This document shows, piece after piece, positions 46,601-54,286 of a stretch of 64,000 nt of DNA. Within the stretch, counting starts at the first letter, position 1. Each line of letters opens with the position of its first letter. A program made the translations under genes and the position numbers. The notes below the pieces were generated by a model. It was not told the DNA's origin. It worked only from the letters and a program-made list of their open reading frames with translations, and made no database searches. This stretch comes from Bacteroidota bacterium (GTDB taxonomy: Bacteria; Bacteroidota; Bacteroidia; 2-12-FULL-35-15), in the NCBI GenBank assembly GCA_016722565.1, contig JADKIU010000001.1, positions 372,001-436,000 on the forward strand. Direction: 5' to 3'.

Positions 46601-47041
46601 ATTATCTCGGGAATCGAAAAAACCGGCAAATTTGAGATGAAATTTGAAGGGGAAACGATTGTTTTGGAGACCGAAGATGTGGAAATCATCCCGGTGGACA
46701 TTCCGGGATGGAAGGTTGCCAATTCGGGTCAATTGACTGTGGCTCTGGATGTTACAATTTCGGAAGGGTTGCGTGAGGAGGGACTTGCAAGAGAGTTGGT
46801 GAATCGAATTCAGAACTTGAGAAAGGATAGTAATCTGGAGGTTACAGACCGCATTGACGTGAAAATTCAGAGAAATTCTGCGATAAATTCAGCCATCAAT
46901 AATAATTTGGACTATATTTGCGCGGAAATTTTGGCATCATCGCTCGAACTTGTTGATACTGTGGAGGCTACAAAAGGCTCAGAAGTTGAACTGGATGAGG
47001 AGATTAAGACCATGATTACAATAACTAAACTACTAAACTAA
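43604..47041 (+). CDS. ileS: Isoleucyl-tRNA synthetase (eukaryote-like type)
   Basis: 1145-residue class I synthetase. The HIGH box appears as GPPSANGLPGIHHV and the KMSKS box as GQKMSKRLGNAVDP. The CP1 editing domain (about 190-420) includes LAWTTTPWTLPSNTALAV and VHIAPSFGADDF. The GIHH form of the HIGH box and the long C-terminal region (about 930-1145) place it in the eukaryote-like branch, which includes mupirocin-insensitive type II enzymes. ATG 43604 (MSKNYKTYTGLN) fits the promoter. The next gene starts 12 bp after its stop. Confidence 0.96.
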   Translation: MSKNYKTYTGLNLSQTAKDVQKTWDENNTFEKSITSREGKTPFVFYEGPPSANGLPGIHHVMARSIKDIFCRYKTQKGFQVKRKAGWDTHGLPIELSVEKTLGITKEDIGKKITVEEYNIACRKDVMKYTDVWADVTAKMGYWVDMEHPYITYDNKYIESVWWLLSNLYSKGAIYKGFTIQPYSPAAGTGLSSHELNQPGCYRDVKDRTAVAMFKAVQSPKLESLKLEGDVYFLAWTTTPWTLPSNTALAVGKNIDYVLVKTFNPFSHTLTNVILAKELVGKHFPEKNKELKFEDYKPGDKAIPFQIVSEFKGSDLAGISYEQLLPFAQPTDGDAFKVIIGDFVTTEDGTGIVHIAPSFGADDFRVAKQNGIGSLTLVDKRGKFLPEVKDGTFLYGEEYVKEAYLTDAEKEAEFKNQKSILEAAGKIKELKAYLSVDERIVLKLQEEGKLFKKETYEHSYPHCWRTDKPVLYYPLDSWFIKTTDYKDRMIALNKTINWKPESTGTGRFGNWLENLNDWNLSRSRFWGIPIPIWTSEDKSEQIVIGSVEELKKEIENAIAKKAMTENPLAKFNAGDMSETNYNTFDLHKPYADNIVLERNGKKLFREPDLIDVWFDSGAMPYAQLHYPFENKELIDQKKYYPADFIAEGVDQTRGWFFTLHAIATMCFDSVAFKNVVSNGLVLDKNGQKMSKRLGNAVDPFETIEKYGPDATRWYMITNAAPWDNLKFDIEGIAEVQRKFFGTLHNTYSFFALYANVDGFNYKEGEIPMLERAEIDRWIISELNTLIKKVDEAYADYEPHRAGRLIESFVDEHLSNWYVRLCRRRFWKGDYTQDKIAAYQTLYRCLEVIAQLSAPIAPFFMDRLFTDLNSITGRDKSQSIHLSDFPVSDTFLIDKDLEERMELAQKISSMVLSIRKKENIRVRQPLNKIQIPVLDDSYKAKIEAVKDLILSEVNVKSLDLVDESQTQIVKNLKLNFKTLGKKCGKHMKSVQTFANENGPAIISGIEKTGKFEMKFEGETIVLETEDVEIIPVDIPGWKVANSGQLTVALDVTISEGLREEGLARELVNRIQNLRKDSNLEVTDRIDVKIQRNSAINSAINNNLDYICAEILASSLELVDTVEATKGSEVELDEEIKTMITITKLLN

Positions 47042-47053
47042 TAATAACAACAA

Positions 47054-47985
47054 ATGGCTAAAAAAACGCAAAAAGGTAAACCGGCTAAGAAAGCTGCTAA
47101 ACCTGCAAAAAAAGCTGCAAAGAAAGCACCTAAGAAACCTGCAAAAAAAGCTGCACCTAAGAAAGCAAGCAAACCAAAAAAGCTGTAGCTAAAAAGGTGG
47201 TAAAAAAAGTGGCTCCTAAAAAAGCTGCTAAAAAAGTGGTAGCAAAAAAAGTAGCGAAGAAAGTTGCTCCTAAAAAAGTAGCAAAAAAAGTAGCGAAAGC
47301 AGCACCTAAAAAAGCAGTGAAAAAAGTAGTAGCTAAAAAAGTTGCTCCTAAAAAAGCTGTGAAACCAGTTGCAAAACCGGTTGCTAAAAAAGTAGAAGTT
47401 AAAAAAGTAGTAGCTCCAGCTAAACCTGTTGTTGTTGCAAAACCTGCTCCTGTTGTTAAAAAAGCAGAACCGGTTGCTAAGAAAAAAAGCCGTGAATTTG
47501 TAACAGATGATGATTATAGTTCAGACGAAGCACCAATGGTGGTAGAATACAAAACACCTTCTATCCGTAAACCAATGGGTCCTGCGCCTAAACCACATAT
47601 CAATACAGATACACGTACACGTTATTCTGACAATGAATTAAAAGAATTCAAAGAATTGATTCTTAAAAAATTGACTGAAGCACAAAAAGATTACGAATTG
47701 TTAAAGAGCACATTGTCTCATAAAGATGATCATGGCACAGATGATACTTCTCCTACCTTCAAATTGTTAGAAGATGGTTCTGATGTATTGTCGAAAGAAG
47801 AAACAGCGCACTTAGCAAGCCGTCAAGAGAAATTTATTCAAAACCTTCAAAATGCATTAATTCGTATCGAAAACAAAACATACGGAATTTGCAGAGCGAC
47901 CGGTAAATTGATTTCTAAAGAACGTTTGAGAAGCGTTCCTCACGCTACATTAGCGATTGAAGCAAAACTAGAGCAAAATTCTTAA
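47054..47985 (+). CDS. Lys/Ala-rich TraR/DksA-family protein, interrupted by a -1 frameshift
   Basis: ATG 47054 opens a 44-codon frame (MAKKTQKGKPAKKAAKPAKK...) that stops at TAG 47186-47188. The -1 frame continues without stop to 47985, giving a 310-residue protein if the shift is made at A AAA AAG (47176-47182). Order: a histone-H1-like Lys/Ala/Pro repeat region (about 1-145), then a DksA/TraR-like domain (helical coil LKEFKELILKKLTEAQKDYE; SKEETAHLASRQEKFI) ending in a degenerate zinc finger (YGICRATGKLISKERLRSVP) that retains one Cys. The break is either a lost A in an A7 run or programmed frameshifting. Probably a nucleoid- or transcription-associated protein, by composition. Confidence 0.75.
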
Positions 47986-48005
47986 TACGATTACCCTGTT
48001 TTCAT

Positions 48006-48038
48006 AAAAAGCTGTTCTTACTGGAACAGCTTTTTTTT
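48006..48038 (+). terminator. Terminator of the ileS/TraR-like operon
   Basis: AAAAAGCTGTTC / GAACAGCTTTTT perfect 12-bp stem, 6-nt loop, T-run of eight. Confidence 0.9.
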
Positions 48039-48062
48039 CGCAGTTTTAAGCCAAGTATTTTT

Positions 48063-48070
48063 TACTTTTG
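48063..48070 (+). promoter_or_regulatory. -7 box of lspA
   Basis: TACTTTTG, an exact TAnnTTTG match 29 nt upstream of the GTG start. Confidence 0.55.
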
Positions 48071-48099
48071 TCCTGAAGGAATTCATTAAAATCATTTTT

Positions 48100-48786
48100 G
48101 TGAGAAAACCATTATTAATTGTCTTTATTGTTTTATTGATTGATCAGCTAATCAAGATTTATGTGAAAACACATTTTTTCCTCGGAGAAGAAGTGCGCAT
48201 GGCTGGCGATTGGGCAATCATTCATTTTACTGAAAACAATGGAATGGCATATGGGATGGAATTTGGTGGTGAATTTGGAAAGCTGTTCTTAAGTGTTTTC
48301 AGAATCATTGCCGTGGGTGGTATTGGCTATTACTTGTGGACATTGGCAAAAGCGAAAGAAGATAAACGATACATTGTAAGTATCGCTCTGATTTTTGCCG
48401 GAGCAATTGGGAATATTCTCGACAGTGCTTTTTATGGAATGCTGTTCAGTGATAGCAATTATGAAGTAGCACGTTTCCTCCCTGAAGAAGGTGGTTATGC
48501 ATCCTTCTTGCACGGGAAAGTAGTGGATATGTTTTATTTTCCGGTGATTCAAGGTCATTTCCCTTCTTGGTTCCCGATCTGGGCAACCGAAGAATTTGAG
48601 TTCTTTCGTCCCGTTTTCAACTTTGCCGATTTCTCCATCAGCGTTGGTGTAGGAATGATTATTCTTTATCAAAAACGATTCTTCGGGAAAAAGAAAGTTG
48701 CAGACACTTCGACTCCGCTCAATGTGACAGAGAATGTTGCTGCACCAACAGCAACAGATCCTACCATTGAAGAAGTAGGTCAATAA
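48100..48786 (+). CDS. lspA: Lipoprotein signal peptidase (signal peptidase II)
   Basis: Cleaves prolipoprotein signals ahead of the lipidated Cys in the inner membrane. 228 residues with four transmembrane helices and GTG start (MRKPLLIVFIVLLIDQLIK). The catalytic aspartates are Asp143 (GKVVDMFYFP) and Asp177 (FNFADFSI); IIHFTENNGMAYGM and IFAGAIGNILDS are the other conserved blocks. It is longer than the E. coli enzyme because of an insertion at about 113-137 and a Thr/Val-rich tail, both seen in Bacteroidota. The DUF218 gene follows by 14 bp. Confidence 0.95.
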   Translation: MRKPLLIVFIVLLIDQLIKIYVKTHFFLGEEVRMAGDWAIIHFTENNGMAYGMEFGGEFGKLFLSVFRIIAVGGIGYYLWTLAKAKEDKRYIVSIALIFAGAIGNILDSAFYGMLFSDSNYEVARFLPEEGGYASFLHGKVVDMFYFPVIQGHFPSWFPIWATEEFEFFRPVFNFADFSISVGVGMIILYQKRFFGKKKVADTSTPLNVTENVAAPTATDPTIEEVGQ

Positions 48787-48800
48787 TTCGTTTTGATGGA

Positions 48801-49466
48801 ATGAATTTTTCAAAAATAAAACGATACTTCATTCTTCTTACGCTTGCAGGATTGTTATTTACATCCCTCCATTTTTATTACAACACCTTTTTATTGCCAA
48901 GCTTTTTACTAAAAGAAGTAATCGCTCAACCTGTTGATGTGATTATTGTTCCCGGTGTTCAGTATAACGGACTTAAATGGAACATGGTGATGAAATGGCG
49001 TCTGTATTGGTCGGTTTACCTCTATAAAAGCGGATTCGCAAAAAACATTATTTACAGTGGAAGTGCCGTTTATTCGCCTTACACCGAAGCAGCCATTATG
49101 GCGCTGTATGCTGAAAAGATGGGCGTTCCCAGGGAGCATATCTTTTTGGAAACCAAAGCAGAACATACCACCGAAAATTTATATTACGGTTATCAATTGG
49201 CAAAAGAAAAGGGTTTTAAAACAGTAGCAATGGCAACAGATCCGTTTCAATCTAACATGATATCGCCTTATGTCGATAAATTCAATTTGGATATTAGTCT
49301 TGTCCCCATTGCCATTCCCTTGCTTTCAAAAATTGAAATGAAAGATTTTGAAATTGAAAGTTCAAAAGCATATCAACTGAATTTTGTTTCGATTGAAGTA
49401 AGAGAAACACCGGAGGAACGAGAATTTTATTCGAAAGGTGGGAGGATTCCTGTTGGGAAAGAGTAG
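48801..49466 (+). CDS. YdcF/SanA-like DUF218 protein
   Basis: 221 residues with one N-terminal transmembrane helix (YFILLTLAGLLFTSLHFYYN) and a periplasmic DUF218 domain. Family features include DVIIVPGVQYNG, ARG-like IIYSGSAVYSPYTEAAIM, LETKAEHTTENLYYG and VAMATDPFQSNMI. Relatives (SanA, ElyC, YdcF) affect envelope integrity, but the biochemical activity is not established. It is co-transcribed with lspA and followed by a large inverted repeat. Confidence 0.87.
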   Translation: MNFSKIKRYFILLTLAGLLFTSLHFYYNTFLLPSFLLKEVIAQPVDVIIVPGVQYNGLKWNMVMKWRLYWSVYLYKSGFAKNIIYSGSAVYSPYTEAAIMALYAEKMGVPREHIFLETKAEHTTENLYYGYQLAKEKGFKTVAMATDPFQSNMISPYVDKFNLDISLVPIAIPLLSKIEMKDFEIESSKAYQLNFVSIEVRETPEEREFYSKGGRIPVGKE

Positions 49467-49532
49467 TTGCTTGATTGCAATTTTGATTGAAAGAAACGTC
49501 ATTGCAAAGAACCTTCATCATGAAAGAATCGT

Positions 49533-49611
49533 CATTGCGAGGAACGAAGCAATCTTTGCCAATTGGGAACTCGACTCCTCCTCGTGAGAGATTGCTTCGT
49601 TCCTCGCAATG
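49533..49611. repeat. Long inverted repeat of the CATTGCGAGGAACGAAGCAA type
   Basis: Perfect 23-bp arms at 49533-49555 and 49589-49611 around a 33-bp spacer. A degenerate copy of the outer arm (GTCATTGCAAAGAACC) precedes it at 49498-49513. It lies between convergent genes and ends 5 bp before the asd stop. Sequences of this type are widespread dispersed palindromes in bacterial genomes. Confidence 0.85.
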
Positions 49612-49616
49612 AGGTC

Positions 49617-50603
49617 CTAAACTAATTTTTTACTTACCAAATACTCAGCAATCTGAATCGCATTCGTAGCAGCGCCTTTGCGTAGGTTATCCGAAACAAT
49701 CCACATGTTTAATGTTTTTGGTTGTGTTTCATCTCTGCGCAAACGACCAACAAATACTTCATCTTTATCATGCGCATCCATCGGCATTGGGTATTTTAAA
49801 TTTTTCACATCATCTACCAAAATTACTCCCGGTGCATTTTGTAAAATCGTACGAACTTCATTCATGTCAAACTCATTCGTAAATTCAATGTTCACACTTT
49901 CACTATGTCCACCCATCACCGGAATACGCACTGTTGTTGCCGTTACACGAATGTTGTTATCCATAATTTTTTTGGTTTCATTCACCATTTTCATTTCTTC
50001 CTTGGTATAACCATTATCGGTAAATACATCAATTTGTGGAATTACATTTAAATCGATTGGATACGCATAAGCCATTTCTCCTTTTATTCCTTTGCGTTCG
50101 TTCATTAGCTGATCAACCGCTTTAACACCCGTTCCAGTAACCGATTGATACGTAGAAACAACAATCCGTTGAATGTTGTATTTTTTATGCAATGGATTTA
50201 AAGCCACCACCATCTGAATAGTAGAACAGTTTGGATTCGCAATAATTTTATCCGTTGCAGTTAATTCTTCTGCATTAATTTCCGGAACCACTAATTTTTT
50301 TGTTGCATCCATGCGCCATGCAGATGAGTTATCGATCACGGTAATACCAGCAGCAGCAAATTTTGGAGCCCACTCCAACGAAGTGCCTCCACCTGCTGAA
50401 AATAAAGCAACGTTTGGTTTCATATCAATAGCGGTTTGCATTCCGACCACCTTAAACTTTTTTCCTTTATACGAAACTTCCTTACCAACCGAACGCTCGG
50501 ATGCTACAGGGATTAGTTCTGTTACCGGAAAATTACGTTCTTCCAATACTTGAATCATTTTGGTGCCGACTAAGCCGGTTGCGCCTACTACTGCTACTTT
50601 CAT
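49617..50603 (-). CDS. asd: Aspartate-semialdehyde dehydrogenase
   Basis: Reduces aspartyl phosphate to aspartate semialdehyde, the branch point to lysine/diaminopimelate, threonine and methionine. 328 residues. NADP-binding start VAVVGATGLVGTKMIQVLEE, catalytic Cys126 in IIANPNCSTIQMV and active-site His234 in VMGGHSESV. The length and motifs are typical. Only 24 bp separate its ATG from the hairpin that ends the preceding tiny gene, and I see no -7 box, so it may depend on readthrough. Confidence 0.96.
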   Translation of the reverse strand: MKVAVVGATGLVGTKMIQVLEERNFPVTELIPVASERSVGKEVSYKGKKFKVVGMQTAIDMKPNVALFSAGGGTSLEWAPKFAAAGITVIDNSSAWRMDATKKLVVPEINAEELTATDKIIANPNCSTIQMVVALNPLHKKYNIQRIVVSTYQSVTGTGVKAVDQLMNERKGIKGEMAYAYPIDLNVIPQIDVFTDNGYTKEEMKMVNETKKIMDNNIRVTATTVRIPVMGGHSESVNIEFTNEFDMNEVRTILQNAPGVILVDDVKNLKYPMPMDAHDKDEVFVGRLRRDETQPKTLNMWIVSDNLRKGAATNAIQIAEYLVSKKLV

Positions 50604-50617
50604 ATGTTATTTATTTT

Positions 50618-50652
50618 TAAAATAAAAAAACCTTTCCAACTTGGAAAGGTTT
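50618..50652 (-). terminator. Hairpin between the 21-codon gene and asd
   Basis: On the minus strand AAACCTTTCCAA / TTGGAAAGGTTT, perfect 12-bp stem with a 1-nt centre, followed by TTTTATTTT. It can terminate or attenuate transcription before asd. Confidence 0.8.
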
Positions 50653-50680
50653 CTGTGATTATACGTTTATATACAAAACA

Positions 50681-50746
50681 CTAGTTTACCTTCCCGCTGT
50701 GGAAACGTTTCTTACCGTGCTTTTTATTTTTTAATGTCATTTTCAT
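50681..50746 (-). CDS. Tiny highly basic protein (21 residues)
   Basis: ATG 50746 to TAG 50681 encodes MKMTLKNKKHGKKRFHSGKV plus a final Asn. Ten of 21 residues are Lys or Arg and two are His, with an SGK end; the composition is that of a small ribosomal or RNA-binding protein. Support as a gene: an exact -7 box (TAGCTTTG) 9 nt upstream of the ATG and a terminator hairpin 28 bp past the stop, which make a complete short unit. I cannot name the family. The protein is too short for standard gene callers. Confidence 0.6.
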   Translation of the reverse strand: MKMTLKNKKHGKKRFHSGKVN

Positions 50747-50755
50747 TGAACGCAA

Positions 50756-50763
50756 CAAAGCTA
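50756..50763 (-). promoter_or_regulatory. -7 box of the 21-codon gene
   Basis: TAGCTTTG on the minus strand, an exact TAnnTTTG match 9 nt before ATG 50746. Confidence 0.55.
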
Positions 50764-50858
50764 ATTTGTTTTTTTTAATTGGCAAAAACTTTTGATTAAT
50801 TATTTAATCATTTCTTAATTTTGCTCTCCCCCCTTTTTCCTATATTTACTTGATAATT

Positions 50859-53800
50859 ATGATAGGAATGCGCTCGATTGTTTTCTTCTTTTTGCTACTT
50901 ACTTCTTTTGGTAGCGCTCAGGTTACTGACAATTTCACTGATGGTGACTTTACTGCTGCTCCCGTTTGGAGTGGTGATGTAGCCGATTTTACGGTGGTAG
51001 GCGGACAATTACGTTCCAATTCCTCAACAGCATCTTATGGTTTTCATTTGAGTACGCCTTCAACAACGGCTACCAATGCGCAATGGGAACTGTATATCAA
51101 TCTTCAATTTCCTACTTCCTCCGCAAATTATACCGATATCTATTTAATGTCGGATTCGGCAAATTTAGAAAGTACTACCAACAGTGGCTATTTTGTAAGA
51201 ATTGGAAATACCACCGATGAGATTAGTCTTTACAAACGTACCTCCGGAACCAATTTAAAAATTATTGATGGACTTGATGGACAAACCAATTTATCAAACA
51301 ATCTAATCAAACTAAAAGTAACACGAGATGCCACCAACCTTTGGACCTTGCAACGCGATTTAACCGGAACCGGTTCCAGTTATTTTACTGAAGGCAGTGT
51401 TATCGATGCAGCCATCACGACTTCTGCTTATTTCGGAATTTTTATCCAGCAATCTACCGCAACATTTCATCTCAAGCATTTTTACGATGATATATATGTC
51501 GGTCCGATTATTTTAGATGTAACCGCTCCAACCATTGTTTCATCCACGGTTATTTCCAGCACCCAAGTAGATGTATTGTTTGATGAAAATGTTGATTTGA
51601 CAACGTCTCAAACACTTACAAATTATTCAGCGGATAATGGATTAGGAAATCCATCGGTTGCAACACGTGATGCTACCAATTTAAGTTTGGTGCATTTAAC
51701 CTTTGCAACAGTATTCACCAACGCATTGTTAAATACCTTAACTGTAATTAATGTTCAAGATTTAAGTGCGAATGCCATTACAACCGCAACTACAGGCTTT
51801 ACTTATATCGCTCCTGTTGTTGCTGCTTACAGAAATGTTATCATCAACGAAATTTATGCGGATCCTTCACCTGTTGTTGGTTTGCCGGCAATAGAATTTA
51901 TTGAGTTATACAATAACAGCACGAATACCTTTGATTTGAATGGATGGAAGTTTACCGATGGAACTTCTACAGGAACGTTAGGAAGTTTTATTTTAGCACC
52001 GAATCAATATGTGATTCTTTGTCCGATGGCGGATACTTCTCTCTTTTCCCCTTTTGGAAATACACTTGGTTTAACAACCTTTCCTTCACTGAACAATACT
52101 GGAGATAATTTGCATTTATTGACGGATTTGTTAGTGCCCATTGATTCTGTTAATTATTCGGATACTTGGTACCAAGATGCAATTAAAGATGATGGCGGTT
52201 GGACATTGGAGTTAATCAATCCGAATGCACCTACTGGTTGTCCAATTGCAAACAACTGGATTGCTTCTAGCAATGCAGCAGGTGGAACGCCCGGAATTCA
52301 AAACAGCGTTTACTCAACGGTTGCCGATGTTACCTTGCCAAGCATTGCAAGTATTACTGTTGTTGATTCAACTCACATTACCGTTTGTTTTTCTGAAGCC
52401 TTGGATGGTTCTCAAATTGCTGTTCTCGCGAATTACAGCATAAACAATGGAATCGGGAATCCGGTTTCTGCACTTGCAAACAGTGGTTTAAATTGTGTGG
52501 ATTTTGTTTTAGCAACATCGTTGATGTCGGATTCTTCTTACATCTTGTCAACCACCAGCCTGAGTGATTGCTCCGGAAACATGCTTAGTCCGGGTATCGC
52601 CAATTTCTCTTACCACATCGTCCAGCCCTTTGATATTGTAATCAATGAGATTATGGCAGATCCGGATCCTGTTGTTACGATATTGCCAAATAACGAATAT
52701 GTTGAGTTCTACAATACTACAGCATTCCCGATTAACCTTAATAATTGGAAATTTTCTGCCGGCACCAACACAAAAATTTTACCGAGTATCATTGTGCCTG
52801 CTGATAGTTTTATTGTGATAACATCCGTTACTGGATTAGCGGGAATGCCTGTGGGAATCAATGCAGAGGCCTTGGTTAGTTTTCCTTCGTTAACAAATAC
52901 CGGACAAATTCTCACTTTGCAATCGCCACAAGGAATGGTGATTTCAACCGTTTCTTATTCCGATGCTTGGTATCAGGATGTTGTTAAAAAAGAAGGTGGT
53001 TATAGTTTGGAACAAATAGATCCTTCAAATCCTTGTGCCGGAATGAATAATTGGCGCGCCTCCAACAATTCAAATGGTGGAACACCCGGAGTGCAGAACT
53101 CTATTGATGCAAGTAATCCTGATAATACACCACCTCAAGTTGTGCGTGTAAGTGTTATTGCAACAGACACCATTCAATTGTATTTTAACGAACCCTTGGA
53201 TAGTGCATCCATGATGAATCCTGCAATTTATACAATTGATAACAGCGTAGGAAACCCAACACTCGTTCACGTGATTGCACCAGATTATAAAAGTGTGCGT
53301 TTAACATTGGGAACAACGTTATCATTGGGAACAATTTATACGATTACAGTTAACAATGTCATTACCGATTGTGTTGGAAATCCACTGGGAACTGATAATT
53401 CAGCGCGTTTTGCTATCCCGGAACCTGCTGCTGCAAAAGATATTGTAATCAATGAGATTTTGTTTAATCCCAAAACACCCGGTGTTGATTTTGTAGAAAT
53501 TTATAATCGTTCCAACAAAGTAATTGATTTAAAAACAATTTCTATTTCCGAATTTGATACGATTACAAATACGATTCTTGCTCCGGAAACAATTTCAACA
53601 GATGGTTATTTGATTTTTCCGCAAGAATATATTTTGTTGAGTGAGGACGGTGCAATCGTTCAATCACAGTTCACCACCACCAATCCGGAAGGGTTTTTAG
53701 ACATGGCTAATCTTCCTACGATGAATGATGATGGGGGAACGGTTTGTTTATCAACGGCTACAGAGATCATCGACAATTTTAAATATTACGACAACATGCA

Positions 53801-54275
53801 CTTTGGTTTGTTGAATGAAACAGAAGGCATTTCCTTGGAGCGAATTGATTTTGAACGTTTGACACAAGACCGCACCAATTGGCATTCAGCAGCCGAAGCA
53901 GTTGGTTTTGCAACACCTGCGTATAAAAATTCTCAGTATTCCGATGCCGGAGAAACTGAAAGTGCCATTGAAATTACACCCGAAGTGTTTTCACCGGATG
54001 AAGATGGAGTAGCAGATGTAGTAAATATCAATTACCATTTTGATACACCCGGATTTACTGCAAACGTAACGGTTTACGATAGCAAAGGTAGAATTGTAAA
54101 ACACCTGATTCAAAGTGAATTGTTAGGCGTAAAAGGAACGTTCTCTTGGGATGGAATTAATGACGACCGCGAAAAAGCAAGAATCGGAATTTATATTTTC
54201 TACTTCGAAGTGTTTGATTTAACAGGCACCGTAAAACATTACAAAAAGACTTGCGTGTTAGCAGGGAAGCTCTAA
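50859..54275 (+). CDS. Large secreted lamin-tail-domain protein
   Basis: 1138 residues. Signal peptide (SIVFFFLLLTSFGSAQ); start ATG 50859, with 50868 possible. Residues about 25-215 form a jelly-roll-like domain (FTDGDFTAAPVWSGDVADFT). Then comes a threefold alternation of Ig-like domains (APTIVSSTVISSTQVDVLFD; LPSIASITVVDSTHITVCFS; PPQVVRVSVIATDTIQLYFN) and lamin-tail domains (VIINEIYADPSPVVGLPAIE; IVINEIMADPDPVVTILPNN; IVINEILFNPKTPGVDFVEI). The C terminus (about 1035-1138) is a FlgD-Ig-like domain (ITPEVFSPDEDGVADVVNIN). Probably surface-exposed or secreted; T9SS export is likely by context but not proven by the tail. Confidence 0.87.
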   Translation: MIGMRSIVFFFLLLTSFGSAQVTDNFTDGDFTAAPVWSGDVADFTVVGGQLRSNSSTASYGFHLSTPSTTATNAQWELYINLQFPTSSANYTDIYLMSDSANLESTTNSGYFVRIGNTTDEISLYKRTSGTNLKIIDGLDGQTNLSNNLIKLKVTRDATNLWTLQRDLTGTGSSYFTEGSVIDAAITTSAYFGIFIQQSTATFHLKHFYDDIYVGPIILDVTAPTIVSSTVISSTQVDVLFDENVDLTTSQTLTNYSADNGLGNPSVATRDATNLSLVHLTFATVFTNALLNTLTVINVQDLSANAITTATTGFTYIAPVVAAYRNVIINEIYADPSPVVGLPAIEFIELYNNSTNTFDLNGWKFTDGTSTGTLGSFILAPNQYVILCPMADTSLFSPFGNTLGLTTFPSLNNTGDNLHLLTDLLVPIDSVNYSDTWYQDAIKDDGGWTLELINPNAPTGCPIANNWIASSNAAGGTPGIQNSVYSTVADVTLPSIASITVVDSTHITVCFSEALDGSQIAVLANYSINNGIGNPVSALANSGLNCVDFVLATSLMSDSSYILSTTSLSDCSGNMLSPGIANFSYHIVQPFDIVINEIMADPDPVVTILPNNEYVEFYNTTAFPINLNNWKFSAGTNTKILPSIIVPADSFIVITSVTGLAGMPVGINAEALVSFPSLTNTGQILTLQSPQGMVISTVSYSDAWYQDVVKKEGGYSLEQIDPSNPCAGMNNWRASNNSNGGTPGVQNSIDASNPDNTPPQVVRVSVIATDTIQLYFNEPLDSASMMNPAIYTIDNSVGNPTLVHVIAPDYKSVRLTLGTTLSLGTIYTITVNNVITDCVGNPLGTDNSARFAIPEPAAAKDIVINEILFNPKTPGVDFVEIYNRSNKVIDLKTISISEFDTITNTILAPETISTDGYLIFPQEYILLSEDGAIVQSQFTTTNPEGFLDMANLPTMNDDGGTVCLSTATEIIDNFKYYDNMHFGLLNETEGISLERIDFERLTQDRTNWHSAAEAVGFATPAYKNSQYSDAGETESAIEITPEVFSPDEDGVADVVNINYHFDTPGFTANVTVYDSKGRIVKHLIQSELLGVKGTFSWDGINDDREKARIGIYIFYFEVFDLTGTVKHYKKTCVLAGKL

Positions 54276-54286
54276 AAGATCCATTT

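Noticed and set aside
47054..47480. Dense AAAAAAGT/GCTCCTAAAAAA repeats resembling an array
   Set aside because: They are Lys/Ala/Pro codon repeats inside a coding region, without regular repeat-spacer structure; not CRISPR.
48289..48813. 174-codon minus-strand frame over lspA
   Set aside because: It is antisense to a gene with intact catalytic motifs, has no family signal, and crosses into the next gene's start.
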